Positions 13,073 through 20,699 of a stretch of DNA of 42,111 nucleotides are shown here, in pieces. Source of the stretch: a virus. Made by a program: the position numbers and the translations under genes. The stretch's first letter is position 1, and each line of letters starts with the position of its first letter. Location of the stretch: positions 1 through 42,111 of the IMG/VR virus record IMGVR_UViG_3300005836_000003; one strand, 5' to 3'. The notes under the pieces were generated by a model. The model did no database searches and was not told where the DNA came from. It was given only the letters and a program-made list of their open reading frames with translations.

Positions 13073-16000
13073 CTACCCGTCGCTCATCCCGAGCGCCAGC
13101 CGCAGCGGATCGCGCATCGGCAGCTCGAGCGCGAGCGCGTCGAGGACCACGGCGGGGAGCGCGAGCGAGCCCGCTACGACGAGCGGGAGCTGGAGCAGGA
13201 ACTCGGGCGGCTCGACGCCGAGCACGGCGACCTGCGGCGCGGCGGCGTGCGCCTGCGCGGCCGCCGGCGCGAGCAGCCAGGAGAGGTCGAGCGCGGGCGC
13301 CGCGGCGGACGCCGAGAGCGCCGCGGGCCCGGGCGAGAGCGCGATCTCGAGGACGAGCGCGGCCGCCGGCGCCTGCGCGGCCGCGGCCGCCGCGCCGGGC
13401 GAGAGCGCGAGCGCGAGCGCGAGGGCGGGCGCCGGCGCGGAGGCCGAGACCTGCGCAGCAGCGGGCGAGAGGTCGAGGAAGGATCCGGCCGCGGCGATGG
13501 GGGCGGAGGTCGAGACCGCGGCGGCCGCGGGCTGCAGCGCCAGGTCGAGCGCCAGCGCGGCCGCCGGAGCCTGCGCGGAGGCCTGCGCCGCCGAGGGCTG
13601 GAGCACGACGTTCGACGTCACGAGCGGGTCGGGAGCCGCGAGGACCGCCTGCGCGGCCCCAGGATCGAGCCGCAGCGCCAGCGCGGCCGCGGGCGCGGAG
13701 GCGGCCGCGGACGCGGCGGCGGGCGCCAGGTCGAGCGCCAGGGACACGCCCGCCGCCGGCGCGGAGGGCGAGGCCGCTGCCGCCGAGGGCGAGAGGATCT
13801 GCCCGAGCACGAGCGCGGGGTCGACGAGCTTCGCCCGCGCCTTGCCGGCGGCCGGCAGCATCGCCAGCGCGAGCGCCGGATCCGGGGCCGCGGCCGAGGC
13901 CGCCGCCGAGGCGGGCGAGAGCACGATCGGGGTCCCGACCGCGGCGACGACCTTGGGGGCCTTCGCCGTCGCGGCCGCGCGCTCGGGGGAGAGCGCCAGC
14001 GCGAGCGCGAGGGCCGGCGCCGGCGCGGAGGTCGCCGCCGCCGCCGCCGAGGGCTGCAGCAGGATTACGGCGCTCGAGCCGACCGTCGCGGCGGGCGCCT
14101 CGAGCAGCGCGACGGCGGGCGCGTCCGAGACGACGATCCCGGCGAGCGCCTGCGACCAGGGCGGGTAGGCCGCGTTGGGGCCGGCGAGCGCGTCGATCTG
14201 GGCGTTCGTGAGCAGCCCGTTCCCGCTCCCCGTCTGCGCCGGGTTCGCGGTGTAGCCGTAGCGGACCTTCCCGCCGGTCGCGCCGAAGCCCGGCCAAGTG
14301 TGCGGGGTCGCGCCGTAGACGGCCACGTCGAATTCGAGCGTGCCGCAGTCGAGCGGGCCCGAGTTCATGCCGCCGCCGGGAGCGAAAGAGAAGCAGCCGA
14401 TCGCGGCGCGCGAGCCGTCGACGTCGTGCCCGCGCAGCACGACGGAGGACGCGCCGGCGAGCGCGATGACGTCGCGCGGCTGCGTCCAGGGCGACGCCGC
14501 GCGGAAATAGAAGTCCTCGATGGCGACGGCGCCCGTGTGGAAGGCCGTCCGCGAGAGCGGCCAGGGCGCGGAGTCGAACTCGCCGAGCGTCGTGTGGAGC
14601 CCCTTGCCCCAGTCGCCCCAGACGACGATCCCGCCGCCGTGCGAGTTGATCGAGCGGAGGCGGATGAAGTCGACCGTTCCGAGGAAGCCGGCGACCGTGA
14701 AGGCGCTGGCGCCGTTCTCGCAGCAGCCGTCCGCGGTGCAGTCCTCCATCCTCGAGTTTCCGAAGCCGGGCGGCCCGCCGTAGATCGGGCCGCCGTCCGC
14801 GATCGCCCGCTGCACGAGCTGGATGCACGTGCGGCCGGTGCGCGGGACGGCCGGAGCGGCCGCGTACGTCACGTTGCGCACGCCGCGCGCCCAGAAGCCG
14901 CCCTGGGGCGCGTCGACGTAGATCACGTGCTCCTCGCACTCGCCGCCGATCAGCTCGAGGATCTCCCAGCGCGCGTAGCCCGCGCGGATGCAGGTCTTGG
15001 TGTCGTACAGGCTCCCGTAGTTCTTGGCGCCCGAGCACTCGCAGTCGTAGAAGCCGAAAAGGCCGTTGACCTCCTGGTCCCCGAGCGGCGTCGACCAGCA
15101 GTAGGTCGTCCCGCCGGGATTGTGGAAGTCGCAGCGGTAGAAGCGCAGCGCGTCGAGCGGGCCCTGGTCGTGCGTGACGGCCATGTTGTCGCGCACGAAG
15201 CGGCTCGCGCCGAAGCGCCGGATGCGGGCGCGCGCGAGCGGGTCGACGCCGACGATATACAGATCGTGGATCCGCGCGAACGGGCCGGTGTGCGGGCCCC
15301 AGTAGGCGCAGTAGGTCTTGCCCGTGTCGGTGTCCCCGATCGAGACGAAGTCGAGGTCGCAGCCCGGGGCGATGTCGATGCGGTTCCCGGGGCCCGAGCG
15401 GCGGATCGCATCGGCCAGGGCCTTGTCGTCGAGCGGCCCGCCGTAGCGCGTGTCCGTCGTGAAGAAGCCGCCCGTTGCCATGTTCCGGATGCGGTAGCGG
15501 TTCGGGACGGTGCCGCCGTTGTAGCCCGGCTGCAGCTCGACGACGAAGGTCGTCGCGGGCAGCGCCGGGTAGGAAGTCGGCGGCGCATCGGTCACGGAGA
15601 GGTCGAGCTCGCAGTCGGGCAGCGCCAGCGCGAGCGCGGCCGCGAATGGCTGGAGCAGGACCTCGAGCGCGAGGGCGGGCGCGGGCGCCGAGATCGAGGC
15701 CGCCGCGGCCGCGGGCGCGAGCGCCAGGGCGAGCGCTAGGACCGCCGCGGGCGCGGAGAGCGAGGCCGAGGCCGCGGAGGGCGCGAGCACGGTCCCGAAG
15801 TCGAGCTGGGGAGCGGGCGCGGACGCGACGGCCGCCGCGGCGCTCGGCGCGAGGTCGATCGAGAGCGCGAGCGCGGGAGCCGGCGCCGAGCAGGTCGCGG
15901 CCGCGGCGGACGGCGCGAGCGCGAGCGCCAGGGCGAGCGCGGGCGCCGGCGCGGAGAGCGCGACCGCGGCCGCCGTCGGCGTCTCGACGATCGGCGTCGG

Positions 16001-16627
16001 GACGGGGAGCAGGGCGAGGCTGTCGCAGATCCAGTCCGCGCTCGTGATCGAGCGCGAGGTCGACGCCTCCGTGCCGGCGCTCGCGCGGGTCTTGTGCTCG
16101 GAGACGACGCGCGCCGTGTTCGCGCCGGCGTCGATGTCCTCCGTCCAGGTCGCCGGCGGCGAGGTCGCGGAGTTGCGCCGGTACGCGACCAGGTGCACGC
16201 AGAGCCGGTCCGAGCCGGCCGTCGTGATCGACGGCGACGTGACGGTCGTGCTCGTGCCCTTGCCCGAGTTGAGGCCCTCGTACGGCGTGCCGACGCCGAT
16301 CGCGTCGCGGTAGTAGACGATCCGCGAGCTGCCGTCGTCGGAGATCGAGAGCGTCGTCGTCGCCGTGCCGCCGTTCTCGCTCCCGTCGCAGCGCCGCCAG
16401 GCCGTGAAGGAGTGGTGGTCGGTCGTCTGCTCCGCGCCGGCGATCGGCGTGAAGCCCGAGGCCCAGCTCGAGACGGACTGCCCCGAGGCGGTCGCCGAGC
16501 AGGTGATCTGCAGTATCGCGATGTCGCCGGCGGCGATCCCGGACGCCGCGTGCGGCGTCGGCACGCTCGCGCTCGCGAGGAAGGAGCCGCCGGTCGGCCC
16601 GTTCTGGTTCCAGCTAGGAGCTGCCAC
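13073..16627 (-). CDS. Giant beta-helix tailspike-like protein with two Ala/Pro/Leu repeat arrays
   Basis: 1184 residues, GTG start at 16627. Layout: residues 1-210, a jelly-roll-like domain (GDIAILQITC, FTAWRRC, SSRIVYYRDAIG) of the kind found on phage tail proteins; 214-346, six 22-residue repeats; about 360-800, a cysteine-rich region typical of right-handed parallel beta-helix/pectate-lyase-like proteins (IRRSGPGNRIDIAPG, FYRCDFHN, FYDCECSGAKNYG, HGGGIVVWGDWG, SSVVLRGHDVDG); 835-1140, about 13 more repeats; then a short Leu-rich end. The beta-helix probably binds or cleaves a surface polysaccharide; catalytic residues cannot be named. The repeats likely form an extended shaft or linker on both sides. 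No signal peptide. Confidence 0.75.
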   Translation of the reverse strand: MAAPSWNQNGPTGGSFLASASVPTPHAASGIAAGDIAILQITCSATASGQSVSSWASGFTPIAGAEQTTDHHSFTAWRRCDGSENGGTATTTLSISDDGSSRIVYYRDAIGVGTPYEGLNSGKGTSTTVTSPSITTAGSDRLCVHLVAYRRNSATSPPATWTEDIDAGANTARVVSEHKTRASAGTEASTSRSITSADWICDSLALLPVPTPIVETPTAAAVALSAPAPALALALALAPSAAAATCSAPAPALALSIDLAPSAAAAVASAPAPQLDFGTVLAPSAASASLSAPAAVLALALALAPAAAAASISAPAPALALEVLLQPFAAALALALPDCELDLSVTDAPPTSYPALPATTFVVELQPGYNGGTVPNRYRIRNMATGGFFTTDTRYGGPLDDKALADAIRRSGPGNRIDIAPGCDLDFVSIGDTDTGKTYCAYWGPHTGPFARIHDLYIVGVDPLARARIRRFGASRFVRDNMAVTHDQGPLDALRFYRCDFHNPGGTTYCWSTPLGDQEVNGLFGFYDCECSGAKNYGSLYDTKTCIRAGYARWEILELIGGECEEHVIYVDAPQGGFWARGVRNVTYAAAPAVPRTGRTCIQLVQRAIADGGPIYGGPPGFGNSRMEDCTADGCCENGASAFTVAGFLGTVDFIRLRSINSHGGGIVVWGDWGKGLHTTLGEFDSAPWPLSRTAFHTGAVAIEDFYFRAASPWTQPRDVIALAGASSVVLRGHDVDGSRAAIGCFSFAPGGGMNSGPLDCGTLEFDVAVYGATPHTWPGFGATGGKVRYGYTANPAQTGSGNGLLTNAQIDALAGPNAAYPPWSQALAGIVVSDAPAVALLEAPAATVGSSAVILLQPSAAAAATSAPAPALALALALSPERAAATAKAPKVVAAVGTPIVLSPASAAASAAAPDPALALAMLPAAGKARAKLVDPALVLGQILSPSAAAASPSAPAAGVSLALDLAPAAASAAASAPAAALALRLDPGAAQAVLAAPDPLVTSNVVLQPSAAQASAQAPAAALALDLALQPAAAAVSTSAPIAAAGSFLDLSPAAAQVSASAPAPALALALALSPGAAAAAAQAPAAALVLEIALSPGPAALSASAAAPALDLSWLLAPAAAQAHAAAPQVAVLGVEPPEFLLQLPLVVAGSLALPAVVLDALALELPMRDPLRLALGMSDG
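13208..14125 (-). repeat. C-terminal array of about 13 coding repeats of about 66 bp (22 residues)
   Basis: The coded unit is L-x-P-x-A-A-x-A-x-x-S-A-P-x-P-A-L-A-L-x-L-x, 22 residues in most copies (20-24 in a few). Examples are LSPAAAQVSASAPAPALALA and LQPSAAQASAQAPAAALALD, each followed by two residues. Copies are diverged, so this is an old repeat kept by selection on the protein, not a recent nucleotide duplication. Confidence 0.85.
15590..15988 (-). repeat. N-terminal array of six coding repeats of 66 bp (22 residues)
   Basis: Same unit as the C-terminal array, for example LAPSAAAATCSAPAPALALS and LAPAAAAASISAPAPALALE, each completed by two residues. Phase is exact at 22 residues through five copies; the sixth (beginning LQPFAAALALALPDCE) is degenerate and leads into the beta-helix domain. 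Confidence 0.85.
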
Positions 16628-16648
16628 GGCGCGGCGCGGCCCGCCGCG

Positions 16649-17092
16649 CTAGGCGATCTGGATGATCCCGCCGGCGTTCCACTGGATCGTGACGTTGGCG
16701 CCGTTCGCGGTGAACGGGAAGCCGCCCGAGTCGATCCAGGCCGCCGGCAGCGAGGCGCCGAGGCTGCCCAGGTAGACGTAGACGATCGCGCCCTGGACCT
16801 GGCGCGTGCCCGCGCCGAGCGGTCCGAAGGCCGCGTCGTTCGCGTCGGCCTCCGCGCGGTTCTGCCCGGAATTCTCCGAGAGCGCCTCGCCCGTCAGCGC
16901 GACGCCGCCGGTCGAGTAGCCCGAGCCGTCGAACTCGTCGAGGGTCGTGAAGCCCGCGATGGTGTTCGCGTCGTCCTCCGTATTGGCCGTCGTGTTGGTC
17001 ATCGCGAGCAGGACGCGGACGTCCGACGAGTCCCAGTCGACCTCGCCGGCCGCGAGCGCGCGCTTGAACTCGTTGTAGATGAAGTTGGCCAA
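16649..17092 (-). CDS. Tail-fibre-region protein, paralogue of 18356-18796
   Basis: 147 residues from a TTG at 17092 behind GGAGG (eight bases upstream). Begins LANFIYNEFKRALAAGEVDWDS, then VRVLLAMTNTTA, a recurrent phage module ('iYn.fk..l..g.idwdsd.ikv.Ll'). The rest is beta-rich (GYSTGGVALTGEAL, GAIVYVYLGSLG, FPFTANGANVTIQWNAGGII). It aligns in outline with the 18356-18796 protein: TAALKALLLG for VRVLLAM, then ADTDAAVLSDFAALAE for TEDDANTIAGFTTLDE, then GYSRQALSGVTV for GYSTGGVALTG. Such genes usually lie among fibres and are thought to be particle components. Confidence 0.7.
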   Translation of the reverse strand: MANFIYNEFKRALAAGEVDWDSSDVRVLLAMTNTTANTEDDANTIAGFTTLDEFDGSGYSTGGVALTGEALSENSGQNRAEADANDAAFGPLGAGTRQVQGAIVYVYLGSLGASLPAAWIDSGGFPFTANGANVTIQWNAGGIIQIA

Positions 17093-17094
17093 GC

Positions 17095-17382
17095 TCAGGT
17101 CCTCCGGGGCTTCGGTCGGGGCGCCGGCTCGGCCGGCGGGTCTGCGGCCGGCGGCGCGCCGGCGGGGTGCTCGATGTAGCGGTCGAGCGCGATCTGCGTG
17201 CGCGCGGGGGCGGCCTTGAAGGCGGAGCGCGCGGCGGGGTAGGCGACGACGGCGAGCGCGGCCCCGAGCGCGGCGCAGGCGCGCACGAGCACGGGCTCGG
17301 CGGGCGCCCAGGCGAGGGCGAGGAGGGCCGCCGCGATCGCGTGCGGGCCGAGGAACTCCGTCGTCAGCAGGCCGGGCTTCAA
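17095..17382 (-). CDS. Holin-like small membrane protein
   Basis: 95 residues, TTG start at 17382 overlapping the upstream stop (TTGA), with GAGGCGAGG before it. Starts KPGLLTTEFLG, which matches the 'GwkTTEFw' N-terminus of a frequent phage holin-like group, followed by two hydrophobic segments (HAIAAALLALAWAP, about 14-27; VRACAALGAALAVVAYPAA, about 33-51) and a Pro/Ala-rich cytoplasmic-type tail ending in basic residues. Holins form the lethal membrane lesion at lysis. The other neighbours are also membrane proteins, but no endolysin is adjacent, so the lysis role is inferred from the protein alone. Confidence 0.6.
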   Translation of the reverse strand: MKPGLLTTEFLGPHAIAAALLALAWAPAEPVLVRACAALGAALAVVAYPAARSAFKAAPARTQIALDRYIEHPAGAPPAADPPAEPAPRPKPRRT

Positions 17383-17555
17383 CGCCTCGCCTCATCGCAG
17401 GAGCAGCCGGCGGCCTCGAGCGCGGCGCAGACGGCCGCGATGTGCGCGTCGAGGTGCTCGCGGATCGGCGTCCCGGGCCGGCTGGTCGTCGTGACCGGAT
17501 CGAGCTCGCGGTCGCCGCAGCGCAGCCCGCTCGTGGTGGTGGTGATCGCGCCCAT
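17379..17555 (-). CDS. Unknown 58-residue protein
   Basis: Short gene ending in a TGA that overlaps the TTG of the holin-like gene. Product: MGAITTTTSGLRCGDRELDP, then a Pro/Gly turn, IREHLDAHIAAVCAALEAAG and a terminal CSCDEARR. Four cysteines in all (one in RCGD, one in AAVC, two in CSC) suggest a metal site or disulfides. The ATG at 17555 has only a weak Shine-Dalgarno. The four-base coupling with the next gene and lack of a better reading of this interval support it. Confidence 0.5.
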   Translation of the reverse strand: MGAITTTTSGLRCGDRELDPVTTTSRPGTPIREHLDAHIAAVCAALEAAGCSCDEARR

Positions 17556-17607
17556 TCGCTCGAGCGCGAGCCTAGCGCGCGGCCCGTGGCGCGCACAAGG
17601 GCTCGGG

Positions 17608-17958
17608 TCAGTGGTCGGGCTCGGGCTCGGCCGCCGCGTCGCGCGGCATGAGGCTCGGGACCTTCTGCGCCTCGAGCACGGTGGCGCAGTGGCGCTCGAG
17701 CCACTCCCGCACGCTCTCGCCCTGCGCGGCGCGCGGGGTCTCCAGGGTCACGAGCCCGGAGCTCGCGGGGTACGTCGTGCGCGTGCGCTGCGCGGAGACC
17801 GCGCCCCCGATCAGGGCCAGCGGCTCGGCGACGCGGTCGAGCGCGCGGCGGACCGTCAGGCCCTGCAGGACCAGGATCGCGCCCAGGAGCAGCGCCGCGA
17901 TCGGCCCCCAGGGCGCGCCCTGCAGCGACCCGCGCGCGCTAGCGGCGCGAGATCGCAT
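17608..17958 (-). CDS. Small membrane protein, possible lysis-cluster component
   Basis: 116 residues. A basic start (MRSRAASARG) is followed by one transmembrane segment (PIAALLLGAILVLQGLTV, about 18-35), then a soluble part with SAQRTRTTYPASSG and a helix ESVREWLERHCATVLEAQK, ending in an acidic Pro-rich tail. The N-in topology predicts a periplasmic or external domain. It overlaps the end of the preceding gene by 20 bases. Neighbours are a TM/coiled-coil protein and a holin-like protein. A spanin or lysis regulator is possible but no family is recognised. Confidence 0.5.
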   Translation of the reverse strand: MRSRAASARGSLQGAPWGPIAALLLGAILVLQGLTVRRALDRVAEPLALIGGAVSAQRTRTTYPASSGLVTLETPRAAQGESVREWLERHCATVLEAQKVPSLMPRDAAAEPEPDH

Positions 17959-18319
17959 CGAGCTTCCCCAGTATCTTGGGTATCTCCCGCGCCGCGTCGC
18001 GGACCTCGGCGAGGTCGCGCTTGATCGTGCCCAGCTCGGCCGAGAGCATCTGCGCGTTCGCCTGCCAGCGGGTCTCGGAGACCTCCTTGGTGACGTAGCG
18101 GCTCGCGACGGCGTCGAGGATCTCGGACTTCTGGACCTCGCTCGAGCGCCCGAACCAGAACGCGAAGGCGGCGAACTGGAGCAGCGCGCCGACGAGCCCG
18201 GCGACGATGCCGACGCTCATCGTGGTTCCCGTACCGATCCCTCGCTTGTCCCGCATCGCGGCTCGACTCCCCGGGGCAGATTCCGCAGCCCTCTCCGCCG
18301 GCGGTTGCGGAAACGCCAT
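17939..18319 (-). CDS. Single-pass membrane protein with coiled coil (spanin- or XhlA-like)
   Basis: 126 residues from the ATG at 18319; internal ATGs at residues 22 and 34 are possible alternative starts. A transmembrane segment at about 36-56 (VGIVAGLVGALLQFAAFAFWF) is followed by a helix with heptad pattern (RWQANAQMLSAELGTIKRDLAEVRDAAREI). This N-terminal anchor plus coiled coil is the architecture of inner-membrane spanins and of haemolysin-XhlA-type phage proteins. Located beside a holin-like gene. The family cannot be settled by eye. Confidence 0.55.
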   Translation of the reverse strand: MAFPQPPAERAAESAPGSRAAMRDKRGIGTGTTMSVGIVAGLVGALLQFAAFAFWFGRSSEVQKSEILDAVASRYVTKEVSETRWQANAQMLSAELGTIKRDLAEVRDAAREIPKILGKLDAISRR

Positions 18320-18355
18320 ATCCCTAGGCCCTCTCCGGCGCGGGCGGGCGCGCGC

Positions 18356-18796
18356 TCAAAGGTCCAGGACCTTCCCGCCCGGGAACAGCGCCTCGAGCTG
18401 CCGGCCGATCGGGACGTAGGGGAAGGCGATCGAGGCGGCCTCGACCTCGTTCAGGTACGCGACCGGCAGGTCCGATCCGGGCCCGCCGTTGTCCGCGATC
18501 ACCAGGATCGCGACTACGGCCTCCGAGGCTCCGGCGAGCACGCCGAAGTCGAGGTCGTCCGCGCCCATCGCGGCGCCGTCGGCGTCGGAGGTCACGGTGA
18601 CGCCCGAGAGCGCCTGGCGCGAGTAGCCCGCCGCGTCGGACTCCGCGAGCGCCGCGAAGTCCGAGAGCACGGCCGCGTCCGTGTCGGCCGCGGCCGTGGT
18701 CGACGCGCCGAGCAGCAGCGCCTTAAGCGCCGCGGTCTCGAGGTCGAGCGCGCCGGTCCAGGCCGCGGCCCGGGCGGCGGGGTAGACGAAGCTCAT
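18356..18796 (-). CDS. Tail-fibre-region protein, paralogue of 16649-17092
   Basis: 146 residues, ATG start. Short N-terminal segment (SFVYPAARAAAWTGALDLET) then LKALLLGASTTAAADTDAAV, and beta-rich remainder (GYSRQALSGVTVTSDADGA, DDLDFGVLAGASEAVVAILVI, GSDLPVAYL). The same order of elements occurs in the 16649-17092 protein; the two copies bracket the membrane-protein cluster. This type of gene is common next to tail fibres, and may be a small fibre-associated virion protein. Function not established. Confidence 0.65.
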   Translation of the reverse strand: MSFVYPAARAAAWTGALDLETAALKALLLGASTTAAADTDAAVLSDFAALAESDAAGYSRQALSGVTVTSDADGAAMGADDLDFGVLAGASEAVVAILVIADNGGPGSDLPVAYLNEVEAASIAFPYVPIGRQLEALFPGGKVLDL

Positions 18797-18828
18797 GCGG
18801 CGAGGCTACGGGCTCGCGGGCCGCGCCG

Positions 18829-20010
18829 CTAGAGCTCGGCGTCCGCGGTCCAGTTGGCCGCGAGGTAGCCCTCGAGGAAGCTCGAGACGGTGATGTGCCC
18901 GGTCTGCGTCTCCGACGTCGTCCCTCCGAAGCTCACGGAGACCGCGGTCTGCACGCCGGTCGTCGGATCTATGCGCGTGACCTCGTCGACCACGTTCGGC
19001 GCCGCGACGGAGTACCACGTCACTGCGGGAGCGACGCGCTTGGGGACGCGGAAGCGCTGGCGGATCGAGTAGAGGATCCCGCCCGGTCCGTCGACGGCCC
19101 AGACCACGGCGGCCCCTCCGAATCCGGACCCGGCGGAGGCCGCCGTGTCGAGCGGGTAGCTCTTTTCGTAGTAGCGCTCGCAGAGCTGCCGCTGCGTCGT
19201 CGGGTCGATCCGCTCGAACGTGGTCGCGCCGCTGCCGGCCTCGAGCTGCACGTCCGCGACGTGGACCTCGCCATTGAAGCTCGCCGGCGCCTCGAGGATC
19301 GCGGCGAGGAAGCTCGAGGCTCCGATCGTCGCGCCGGCGGTGCTCGCGAGCGTGAAGGTCTGGGAGAACCTCGCCCAGGCGCTCGTCAGGCTCGCGGCGG
19401 CGCCGTCGTACTGGACCGTGGTCGATCCGCCGCTCCCGAAGTTCTGCTGGAGCCTCGGAGTCATCGACGCGGTCCCCGACGCGGCGCGCGCGCTCCAGCT
19501 CAGCGTCACGACGCGCCCGTTGAGCGTCCAGACGTTCTCGGCGCGCTGCGAGATCCGTCCCTCGCCGCTGCCATTGAGGCCCGAGGGCTGGTTCCAGCGG
19601 AGGTAGTAGATCGGGTCACCCGCGACCTCGACCTGGCCGGGAGAGAAGGCCGCCCGGATGATCTCGAAGGAGTTGGAGTTGCCGGCCGGGGGCTGCCGGA
19701 TCCAGCGGTCCGCGGTATAGAGCGCGGTTCCGGACAGGGAGAGAAATTGGCTCCCGCGCTGCCAGATCAGGAAGTCGCCGTTGACGAGCACGTTGCGCCG
19801 CGATCCCGACGCGAGCGCGATCGCCCGCGCGAGCTGCGTAGGGTCGCCCTTCGCGAGCGCGATCCCGGAGGCCTCGATCGCGCGCGCGAGGTTCTCCTGC
19901 ACGTCGTTGAGCCAGTCGTCGGTCACGACGGTAGGGGCGATCCCCTGCTGCGGGTCGCCCTCGGTGAACTGCTCGCCGGCGGTCGCGCCGGGGCCGTCGA
20001 TCCTGTGCAT
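18829..20010 (-). CDS. Tail fibre with carbohydrate-binding-type domain
   Basis: 393 residues, ATG at 20010 with GGAG eight bases upstream. Residues 1-62 (RIDGPGATAGEQFTEGDPQQG, VVTDDWLNDVQENLARAIEA in outline) form the phage fibre attachment module shared with the 10698-12251 protein. Residues 72-110 carry the signature NVLVNGDFLIWQRG followed by YTADRW, typical of the beta-sandwich domain in many phage fibres that resembles carbohydrate-binding modules. The rest is beta-rich (VVTLSWSARAASG, ARFSQTFTLAS, EVHVADVQLEAG) and ends with a YEKSY and VSSFLEGYL region. It directly follows gpI, the usual fibre position. Confidence 0.85.
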   Translation of the reverse strand: MHRIDGPGATAGEQFTEGDPQQGIAPTVVTDDWLNDVQENLARAIEASGIALAKGDPTQLARAIALASGSRRNVLVNGDFLIWQRGSQFLSLSGTALYTADRWIRQPPAGNSNSFEIIRAAFSPGQVEVAGDPIYYLRWNQPSGLNGSGEGRISQRAENVWTLNGRVVTLSWSARAASGTASMTPRLQQNFGSGGSTTVQYDGAAASLTSAWARFSQTFTLASTAGATIGASSFLAAILEAPASFNGEVHVADVQLEAGSGATTFERIDPTTQRQLCERYYEKSYPLDTAASAGSGFGGAAVVWAVDGPGGILYSIRQRFRVPKRVAPAVTWYSVAAPNVVDEVTRIDPTTGVQTAVSVSFGGTTSETQTGHITVSSFLEGYLAANWTADAEL

Positions 20011-20012
20011 TG

Positions 20013-20699
20013 TCAGGTCTCCTGCAGGGTCAGCGCCGCGGCCGACGGGGCGGCGCTCGGCGCGATGGGCCGGCAGGTCGCCGGGTCCCAGGGCTGGTAG
20101 TCGGTCGGGGCGGTCAGGTCGTACTCGACCTGGCCGAATACGTGCGCCGGCGAGGCCTCCAGGATCGCGCACTCGAGCGAGGCGGCGGTCGGCGCCCAGA
20201 GCGCGTCGCCGGCGCCGGCGAGCCCGGCCTGGAAGAAGATCCCCGTCGCGACGGGCGCGTGCAGAGTGAAGGTGTGCGGCCAGGGCCCGTTCGAGAGCGC
20301 GCCCCCGGCCTCCGAGCCGGCGACGAACGCCCGGTACTCCGTGACGGTTCCGGGAGCCCCGAGCAGGGCCGCGAGCGCCTCGATGTCCGCCGGCGTCGAG
20401 CCGGCGGCGGCCGTGAGGCGGCGCAGGACCGCCGCGCGGCGCTCGGGGATCGTCTGCGCGTCTCCGGCCGTGCACGGCGAGGGCAGGCCCAGGAAGCGCT
20501 CCCACTCGCCCAGGAGCGCCGCGGACGAGCGCGGATCCGACTCCCGCACGAGCAGCGCCGCGAGCTCCTCGACGCGCCCGAAGCCCTCCGCGAGGCCCTC
20601 GTAGAGCGCGCGCGCGACGGACCCGGGCCGTCCCGGGGCCGCGGTGCCCGGGGGCTGCAGCCGGACCAGGACCTCGCCGAGCTCCTCGGCGCGGCTCAC
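20013..20699 (-). CDS. Mu gp48/YmfQ-like (gpI-type) baseplate protein
   Basis: 228 residues, GTG start at 20699 overlapping the stop of gpJ (GTGA). The protein has the form of the DUF2313/YmfQ family: VRLQPPGTAAPGRPGSVARALYEGLAEGFGRVEE near the start, RSSAALLGEWERFLGLP with PCTAGDAQTIPERRAAVLRRLTA (about 58-97), and a C-terminal WDPATCRPI element. In Mu-type tails this protein connects the gpJ wedge to fibres. Order gpJ-gpI-fibre is the standard one, which strengthens the call. Confidence 0.88.
   Translation of the reverse strand: MSRAEELGEVLVRLQPPGTAAPGRPGSVARALYEGLAEGFGRVEELAALLVRESDPRSSAALLGEWERFLGLPSPCTAGDAQTIPERRAAVLRRLTAAAGSTPADIEALAALLGAPGTVTEYRAFVAGSEAGGALSNGPWPHTFTLHAPVATGIFFQAGLAGAGDALWAPTAASLECAILEASPAHVFGQVEYDLTAPTDYQPWDPATCRPIAPSAAPSAAALTLQET

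Noticed and set aside
10698-15038. Single 1446-residue minus-strand frame
   Set aside because: Only its last third (from the ATG at 12251) resembles a protein; the upstream part is an Arg/Ala-rich read of the beta-helix gene and overlaps the lipoprotein gene.
13208-15988. CRISPR-like or satellite repeats
   Set aside because: Units are coding, in frame, diverged, and have no spacer structure.
16976-16992. Plus-strand CGTATTGGC resembling the promoter box
   Set aside because: It lies inside the coding part of the 16649-17092 gene, in the opposite orientation, without the flanking GCTTT or a -10.
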